From NCBI GenBank assembly GCA_013396635.1, contig WBMW01004112.1:518285-582284 (forward strand): DNA of 64,000 nucleotides, written 5' to 3'. The position numbers were made by a program, and so were the translations under genes. This stretch comes from Penelope pileata. Taxonomy: Eukaryota; Chordata; Aves; Galliformes; Cracidae. A model generated the notes under the pieces. The model was not told the DNA's origin, ran no database searches, and worked only from the letters and a program-made list of their open reading frames with translations. Shown here in pieces: positions 60,201 through 64,000 of the stretch. Each line of letters opens with the position of its first letter. Within the stretch, counting starts at the first letter, position 1.

Positions 60201-61560
60201 TTGGACAGCGCAAGGTGATTTGGTTCCCTCCTAATCTTAATCGAAAACCTGGCTTTGAAGGCCGGTTCATCGAAACATGGGAAGGCCATTCTTGCAGATG
60301 TTGGCTCAAACTGTGTTGATGCAAGCACTCTAAGGAAAAAAAAAGAAAAAGCTGTAGTCCACATGTGTTCACATGCACAGGGTTTAACACCTTGATAGTA
60401 GAAACTGAGTAATTTCACATTTACAAAATAACTATAGGCACAGCCAAAATCTTTTGCACGTTAAATCAAGAATTAGCATTTCTCAATGTGTGGTGGAGAA
60501 GTGAGGTGGGCAGATGAAGTTTCTTGACTAAGCCACTCTAGAAGTTGTTGTAGAATAAGAGAAAACTTGTTATGAGCCCAGCAAGACTCCTGCATCCTCC
60601 TCTTCTCACACTGCAGGGGAACCAGTGGACGTCCTGGCGGATCAAGGCCTGCTAAAGCCACAGTCAAGAACCTTAGAGGTTAGGAAGAAATTCTTCACAC
60701 AGAGGGTGGTGAGGCATTGGCACAGCTGCCCTGAGAGCTGTGGGTGCCCCATCCCTGGAGGTGCTCAAGGCCAGGTTGGATGGGCCCTGGGCAGCCTGAG
60801 CTGGTGGGTGGCAGCCCTGCCCATGGCAGGGGGTTGGAGCTGGGTGGGCTTTAAGATCCCTTCCAACCCAATCCATTCTGTGGTTCTATAAATCTATGAA
60901 ACGCCCGAAAAAAGGACAGTCTCTGTAATATCCCATTACACAGGCAATTTGGTGAGATTTTATCTCTCAGTCATAACAGGAACCTCAAGAATGAATCATT
61001 TGAGGAAAAAAAAAATCCAAAGCAGGTAACAACAAATTCTAAACCTTTAACATCAAAGAAGTTATATTTATTGCATTTAAAAAAAAATACCTGAGTTCTC
61101 CTTCCTGGGTTCTGTAGGTGCTTTTATAAAGGCCATGGAAGTTGTCAGAGAGGTTGGCTGAGTACTGGATGCTGATGGTGTAGTTGTGCCCGGCCCGCAG
61201 CGGCTCGTTGGCCAGCAGTGCCAGCTGCTCATGGGGTGGGTGCTCCAGCACCCTCACCTCCTGCACCGCCTGGCTGCTCCCAGCCCCGGCCTCGATGGCA
61301 GCCCAGGTGACCTGCAGGCGTTTGCCATGCAGGACGACCGCGCTGGTTTGCTGGGTGACTGCGATGTGGATGGCCACAGTCCCGGTGAAGGTCTGCGTGG
61401 TGAGGTTGGGATGGATGAGGAGGTGGTAGTGCAGCGGGACAACGTGCGTGGGGAGCCTCACTCTGTCCCAGGGAAACTGCCCGCTGCCGTCACCGCTGGC
61501 ACAACAGCACACCACGCTCGCCAGACCCAGCACTGCCACCGCCAAGTGCAGCGCTGCCAT
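48141..61560 (-). CDS. ERAP1: Endoplasmic reticulum aminopeptidase 1
   Basis: ERAP1 is an M1-family zinc aminopeptidase of the ER lumen. It trims N-extended peptides to the 8-9 residues that fit MHC class I. Eighteen coding exons join to 2778 nt: 925 residues plus TAA, against 941 in human. A Leu/Ala-rich signal peptide spans about residues 1-20. The sequence shows TQFE at 162-165 (human Gln181/Glu183, N-terminus binding), GAMEN at 299-303, HELAH at 335-339, third zinc ligand E358 in NEGF, and catalytic Y420. Cysteines C386/C425 and C723/C730 match the two human disulfides. Seven or more N-x-S/T sites suit a lumenal glycoprotein. All splice sites are GT-AG and the frame is unbroken, so the gene looks functional. 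ERAP2 and LNPEP are close paralogues, but residue-by-residue agreement with ERAP1 and the CAST neighbour decide the call. Confidence 0.96.
49033..49114 (-). CDS. ERAP1: ERAP1 exon, residues 850-877
   Basis: 82 nt, acceptor ttttttgccag and donor gcacag|gtaagg. It encodes FELGSSSIAGIVSGVTNQYS and on to QLAQ, matching human KFELGSSSIAHMVMGTTNQFS. Confidence 0.95.
49218..49358 (-). CDS. ERAP1: ERAP1 exon, residues 803-849
   Basis: 141 nt, acceptor aactgttag and donor gaaaa|gtaagg. It contains GDIIKTQDFPGIIVYVARNP and HHLAWTFLKENWEKI, helical domain IV. Confidence 0.95.
49974..50135 (-). CDS. ERAP1: ERAP1 exon, residues 749-802
   Basis: 162 nt, acceptor tttgttgcag and donor cagtg|gtgagt. It contains LPADVKTAVYAVGAQTSEGW and KMELALSLTRDKDKLQ. 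The Trp codon TGG is split by the next intron. Confidence 0.95.
50841..51025 (-). CDS. ERAP1: ERAP1 exon, residues 688-748
   Basis: 185 nt, acceptor ttattttag. It contains DEGSVSERMLRQSLLLFACV and YQPCVDKAEEYF, with C723/C730 matching the second human disulfide. The donor cttacg|gtctgt is the weakest in the gene but keeps the frame (Arg-Leu-Pro-Ala-Asp across the junction). Confidence 0.93.
51119..51275 (-). CDS. ERAP1: ERAP1 exon, residues 635-687
   Basis: 157 nt, acceptor attccttag and donor ctgaag|gtaaca. It contains KLSISKAFDLTLYMKRETEI and ELIPIYKLMERRDM of the helical C-terminal domain that forms the peptide-holding bowl. Confidence 0.95.
51276..53372 (-). other. ERAP1: Longest ERAP1 intron
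   Basis: 2.1 kb between the exons at 53373 and 51275. It is pyrimidine-rich on + around 51.5-52.3 kb. No repeat or exon is recognised. Confidence 0.6.
53373..53556 (-). CDS. ERAP1: ERAP1 exon, residues 574-634
   Basis: 184 nt, acceptor tgcttgcag and donor gtgag|gtgaga. It contains ILPEEVEWVKFNVDMNGYYI and SSNDRASLINNIFQLV, with near-identity to human ERAP1. Glycosylation motif NHT is present. Confidence 0.96.
53829..53908 (-). CDS. ERAP1: ERAP1 exon, residues 547-573
   Basis: 80 nt, acceptor tgcaacag and donor aaacag|gtaatt. It encodes YLWHIPLTYITSKSDTVQRF and LMTTKT of domain III. Confidence 0.94.
54405..54562 (-). CDS. ERAP1: ERAP1 exon, residues 495-546
   Basis: 158 nt, acceptor aaaaaacag and donor gaatgg|gtaaag. 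It contains DVKAMMDTWTLQKGFPLVTV and QQEHYRK, the start of the beta-sandwich domain III. The donor joins GG to G of the next exon to make a Gly codon before YLWH. Confidence 0.94.
54917..55000 (-). CDS. ERAP1: ERAP1 exon, residues 467-494, variable loop
   Basis: 84 nt, acceptor tcttttacag and donor aacaca|gtaagc. It encodes VCPTVGTDKSELQGVSFCRR and a Ser-rich end. This corresponds to the disordered loop of human ERAP1 (ICPTDG...SSSS) and is the least conserved part. Confidence 0.9.
55145..55276 (-). CDS. ERAP1: ERAP1 exon, residues 423-466
   Basis: 132 nt, acceptor ctttctttcag and donor acaaat|gtaagt. It begins GSCILNMLRDYL, with C425 pairing by homology with C386, and ends NTKNEDLWDSMTN. 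Confidence 0.95.
55717..55937 (+). mobile_element. CR1 LINE 3' fragment
   Basis: acaggctgcccagagaggtg, ctgagcaacctgatccagct, tttaaaggtcccttccaact and a gattctatgatgctatgatg tail. It lies antisense in an ERAP1 intron. Confidence 0.92.
56073..56204 (-). CDS. ERAP1: ERAP1 exon with catalytic tyrosine, residues 379-422
   Basis: 132 nt, acceptor tcctattag and donor gagaag|gtaaaa. It contains C386 (HRCFDAMEVDALNSSHP) and Y420 in FDHVSYEK, the equivalent of human Tyr438 that stabilises the transition state. Confidence 0.96.
56205..57001 (-). other. ERAP1: ERAP1 intron, nothing recognised
   Basis: 0.8 kb of AT-rich intron with a short poly-A run near 56514-56524. Confidence 0.6.
57002..57115 (-). 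CDS. ERAP1: ERAP1 exon with third zinc ligand, residues 341-378
   Basis: 114 nt, acceptor tttgtttcag and donor agagtt|gtaagt. WFGNLVTMEWWNDLWLNEGF supplies E358, exactly 18 residues after HELAH (HEXXH-X18-E). A glycosylation site NVT follows. Confidence 0.96.
57116..57672 (-). other. ERAP1: ERAP1 intron splitting the zinc-binding motif
   Basis: 0.55 kb between HELAHQ and WFGN. No repeat is recognised. Confidence 0.6.
57673..57827 (-). CDS. ERAP1: ERAP1 catalytic exon with GAMEN and HELAH
   Basis: 155 nt, acceptor cttctag and donor catcag|gtgaga. It contains PDFQSGAMENWGLTTYRESS (GAMEN at 299-303) and VIAHELAHQ (zinc ligands H335 and H339, general base E336). The zinc motif is split from its third ligand by the next intron. 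Confidence 0.97.
58194..58314 (-). CDS. ERAP1: ERAP1 exon, residues 249-288
   Basis: 121 nt, acceptor gtgctgtag and donor aaacaag|gtaagc. It encodes ISIYTAPEKINQADYALDA and on to FSIPYPLPKQ, the start of the thermolysin-like catalytic domain. Confidence 0.95.
58875..59009 (-). CDS. ERAP1: ERAP1 exon, residues 204-248
   Basis: 135 nt, phase 0 at both ends, acceptor tttttctag and donor gttaag|gtagct. It contains EDHFDTSVKMSTYLVAFIIS and on to SISKTTTRGVK, very close to human ERAP1. Confidence 0.95.
59010..60190 (-). other. ERAP1: ERAP1 intron with microsatellite
   Basis: 1.2 kb, AT-rich. Apart from the (ATAAA)n array and T runs at 59088-59098 nothing is seen. Confidence 0.6.
59246..59296. repeat. 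(ATAAA)n microsatellite
   Basis: About ten uninterrupted copies of ataaa in an ERAP1 intron. It is likely length-polymorphic. Confidence 0.95.
60191..60329 (-). CDS. ERAP1: ERAP1 exon, residues 157-203
   Basis: 139 nt between acceptor ttccttag and donor ccactg|gtaggt. It encodes VLASTQFEPTSARMAFPCFD and on to NMPL, the conserved M1 segment that helps bind the substrate N-terminus. Confidence 0.95.
60670..60900 (+). mobile_element. CR1 LINE 3' fragment
   Basis: gttaggaagaaattcttcac, ctgtgggtgccccatccctg, tttaagatcccttccaaccc and a final tgtggttctataaatctatg. It lies antisense in the first ERAP1 coding intron. Confidence 0.92.
61091..61560 (-). CDS. ERAP1: ERAP1 first coding exon (residues 1-156)
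   Basis: The ATG at 61558-61560 begins MAALHLAVAVLGLASVVCCC, a typical signal peptide. The M1 N-terminal beta-domain follows (RLPTHVVPLHYHL) with glycosylation motifs NLT, NYT and NLS. The donor is ctcag|gtattt on the - strand. It ends with two bases of the Arg157 codon. The exon is CpG- and GC-rich, unlike the others. Confidence 0.95.
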
Positions 61561-61800
61561 TTTGGACGCCGGCTGCTGGCGACCGCCTAAAGAAGGGAAG
61601 AAAGAGCCAAAACGCCACCATTAAACGCGCCTCATTCTCCGGCGCATAGCTGCGGGCGGGNGGGGGGGAGGCAGGCAGCGCCCCCGCGCGGCGGCACCGC
61701 CCGCGAACAGCAGCAGCGGCCCGGCCCGGCGCTGCTTCTCTGTCGGGCGGCGTCGTGGCTGAAACAGGGCGTCTGCTGCCAAAGAGCGCTGCGAGCTGAG
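61430..61800 (-). promoter_or_regulatory. CpG island / ERAP1 promoter region
   Basis: This is the densest G+C and CpG in the window, with many CG dinucleotides at 61625-61770 (gcgcgg, cggcgg and similar). No TATA box is apparent. It directly precedes and overlaps the ERAP1 start, as expected of a housekeeping-type promoter. One ambiguous base lies at 61661. Confidence 0.65.
61561..61586 (-). other. ERAP1: ERAP1 5' UTR piece with upstream acceptor
   Basis: On the - strand a strong pyrimidine tract ending cttctttag lies just above the start codon. The coding exon therefore probably begins at 61586, preceded by a noncoding first exon within the CpG-rich stretch. I could not place that exon's donor with confidence. 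The ATG sits in caaaatggcagc, which resembles a YY1 site. Confidence 0.5.
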
Positions 61801-61847
61801 CAAGGGTTTTCAAGCGTTCTAACAGTCGCCTCAGAGTAGAATTGCTC

Positions 61848-61935
61848 GAAGAATCACAGGCTGGCTGAGGCAGGCGGGACCTCTGGGTCCATCGGGCCTG
61901 GCCCCTGCTCCAGCAGGGATGTCGCCAACTTTACA
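61848..61935 (-). mobile_element. CR1 LINE fragment
   Basis: The + strand reads gaatcacaggctggctgagg, then gggacctctgggtcc and ctgctccagcaggg. This is the reverse complement of a CR1 3' end, so the element points left. It is short and diverged. Confidence 0.55.
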
Positions 61936-61939
61936 TCTC

Positions 61940-64000
61940 CCAGAGCACATTGGAAAGAGAAGCGTTTGGAAACGAGACCTTGCTTTGTCGCAGTGCTGGG
62001 CACAGGGTGGGCAATCGCCACAAATCAAGCATCACACTGCGTCCTCACACTGTCTTCTGTTGATAACCCAAAAGCTTTCACTGTGCGCCCACCTAATGTG
62101 TATCATGATCATGAGATCAGTGCTATTGCAAGGTTATAAGGCCGCAGAAACACATTTGAATCTTCTGCGCTTGCACGGGGGTCCTTGGTGGTCATTTGGG
62201 GAGGTGTCCCTCTCCTCACTGTGTCCGTGTTTGGGCACAGGTTTTCCATCTCCGATCTCCATCTATTTTCAACTGATTGGTTGCTGTCTTAGACTTCAGC
62301 CCCCGTTTGGAGGATGTTGCTGTTATTACAGAAGGAAAACACAAACAATGGAGACAGTAGTGGTGGTAAAGTTTACAAATTACTGTTTTCCAATATTTAG
62401 GCAACCACACCCGATAACGACAGGAAACAAATGGAAAGGTTTCTAAAGGTAGTTAACCCAACCATTCCCTAAGAAAACAAACGAGCGCTGTTTTCCAACT
62501 AACTGATCAGCTTCTCCAGCAAAATCCTAGCCATTCTATGGCTCTGTGATACATAAAGCTGAGGAATCTGGAAAGTGACATGTCCTTAAAGAATATGACA
62601 TCCAGTTAAATCGCGTGACACATATTTCAGGAATGGCGATGGGAAACTCTCTCTCTTTCTTTCTCCCGCCTTCCCTAGCAGCTAGTGCTGGAATATTTTG
62701 TGGAATATTTTAGACAGCCAACTGGATTCTACATATATGTTCCATAATTTAACGTCTCGATATTCCAGTGTAGTCTATTAGCACAGTAGCTCATGCCAAG
62801 ATACAAAAGCAGAACTGAACTGATTATTTATTTTATTTTTGCCCTGACAACATTTGACCACAAAACAACTTTTTCATGGTTTTGCATCTAAGCATTCTAA
62901 CATGGCATACAAAGTCTTCTTAAGTGCCCACTTCATGGAGAAACGTAGCCAAGTGCAAGGTAGTATTTCTTGCTTGTAAGTCACATTAATAAATGAGAGT
63001 AGCAGTTACTGTAAGTGATCCAAACCATTCCACTTACGTTGGCTCCTTTGCAACTAAGCTTTTATACCAAGTCTACTCTAAATGTTCTGTGATGTGGATT
63101 CTGCTCTCGCTCACAACAGGGTACCTAAGGACAGAATGTAGTTCACAGTTCTGCTTGCCAGAACTCTTCCTTTTTTTTCTCTCTCTTTTTTTTTTTTTAT
63201 GTGAAGAGTTTTGCATACACTTAAATTTATAACATCCCTTAAGAAATGTGTGTGTTAATAGTGGGCCATCTTGTTTTGTGCATTCTGTATTATAGTGCCC
63301 TGAATTGGGCAGGCATCAAAATGTGATGCAGTTTTTATTATTTTAAATGGTGTTACATAAACTATTACAATTTAACATTGATTAAAAAAACATAAATGTT
63401 TCAGTACAAAGGAAATTACATTGTCCTTTGATTGTATTTAATAATATTCTTTATCAGAACTATTTAATGATGCCTTTGAAGAAACTACAATGTTTAAGTC
63501 ATTCTTCCTTTACTAAAATTGTGTGAAGCTGGAAGTGGCATTCATGTCAGCTCACAGTGAAGAGAAAGCAGAGGTTTTCCTTTCTGGTGATTTCTGTTTT
63601 GTTTGATACATGTAAAAGCTGAGTAGAATTGTGAGTTTTACCAGGATGGAAGTATAAGGATTACTTCCTCAGTTCTCCCCAGGGGGTTTCCAGTGAGTCA
63701 AAAAAAGGAAAGAATGAACAAGAGCACCTTTCATCTGTGCAGCAGCAGTTTTAGGACATGTGAGAAGGATTAGGACTCATGTTGTGGAAGGTTAAAGCTA
63801 TTTTCTGGACTGATAGCTCTGCAGACGCCTAATGAAGTCTCAGACCCTCATGTTCCAATCTTTTGCGTGAAGAGTCTATGAGCGCTCAGGTTTTCTGAGC
63901 TGTGAGACTCACAGCTGGAACAATGTCGGACATCAGTCTGGTGTGAGATACAGGGAGATTGTGTCTCTGTAAGTTACCTTAAAAACAGAGAAATTCGGAA
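61940..64000. other. Upstream flank of ERAP1, nothing recognised
   Basis: About 2 kb of AT-rich DNA. I see no exon with credible splice sites, no repeat I can name, and only T/A homopolymer runs (for example 63181-63199). Confidence 0.5.

Noticed and set aside
61186..61590. 134-codon + strand frame opposite ERAP1
   Set aside because: It is an antisense shadow of the GC-rich first ERAP1 coding exon.
1..64000. Bacterial-type systems, CRISPR arrays, tRNA or rRNA genes
   Set aside because: The window is intron-rich animal DNA. No regularly spaced repeats or cloverleaf candidates were seen.

Overview
The window is vertebrate nuclear DNA, almost certainly from a galliform bird (chicken or a close relative). 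Three things point there: many chicken-repeat-1 (CR1) LINE fragments, a mariner relic of the type common in chicken, and two genes built from many small exons with GT-AG introns. It holds most of calpastatin (CAST, + strand) and all the coding exons of the ER aminopeptidase ERAP1 (- strand), arranged tail to tail. The same convergent pair occurs in mammals. In chicken these genes map to chromosome Z (known, not visible here). There are two assembly gaps: nnn at 10936-10938 and a single n at 61661.

Positions 1 to about 46 kb belong to CAST. The usual first exon(s) lie left of the window. I placed 27 coding exons between 2766 and 43700 plus a 3' UTR exon from 44749. Joined, they give 740 codons in one open frame. 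Every internal coding exon is a multiple of three and all junctions are phase 0. A lysine/proline/serine-rich L region (exons to 26332) is followed by four inhibitory domains. Each domain is a five-exon unit: subdomain A (always 102 bp), B, a short KDGKP-like exon, subdomain C, and a linker. Calpastatin is the cytosolic inhibitor of the calcium-dependent proteases calpain 1 and 2. A and C bind the two calpain penta-EF-hand domains, and B (GxRxDTIPPxYR) blocks the active-site cleft. Two further phase-0 candidate exons (16858-16983 and 32393-32455) and an in-frame alternative donor (24785 versus 24842) could add isoforms.

Positions 46 to 48.1 kb are the convergent intergenic / 3' UTR zone, with polyadenylation signals on both strands.

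Positions 48141-61560 carry ERAP1 on the - strand. Eighteen coding exons join to 2778 nt, giving 925 aa with no break. It has a signal peptide, GAMEN at 299-303, HELAH at 335-339 with the third zinc ligand E358, catalytic Y420, and two conserved cysteine pairs. ERAP1 trims peptides in the ER for MHC class I. A CpG-rich 5' end lies at about 61.4-61.8 kb. The remaining 2.2 kb upstream shows only a CR1 scrap.

Repeats: twelve CR1 pieces (eight +, four -), one mariner relic next to a CR1 piece, an (ATAAA)n microsatellite, and homopolymer runs. I see no tRNA, rRNA, CRISPR or viral gene.
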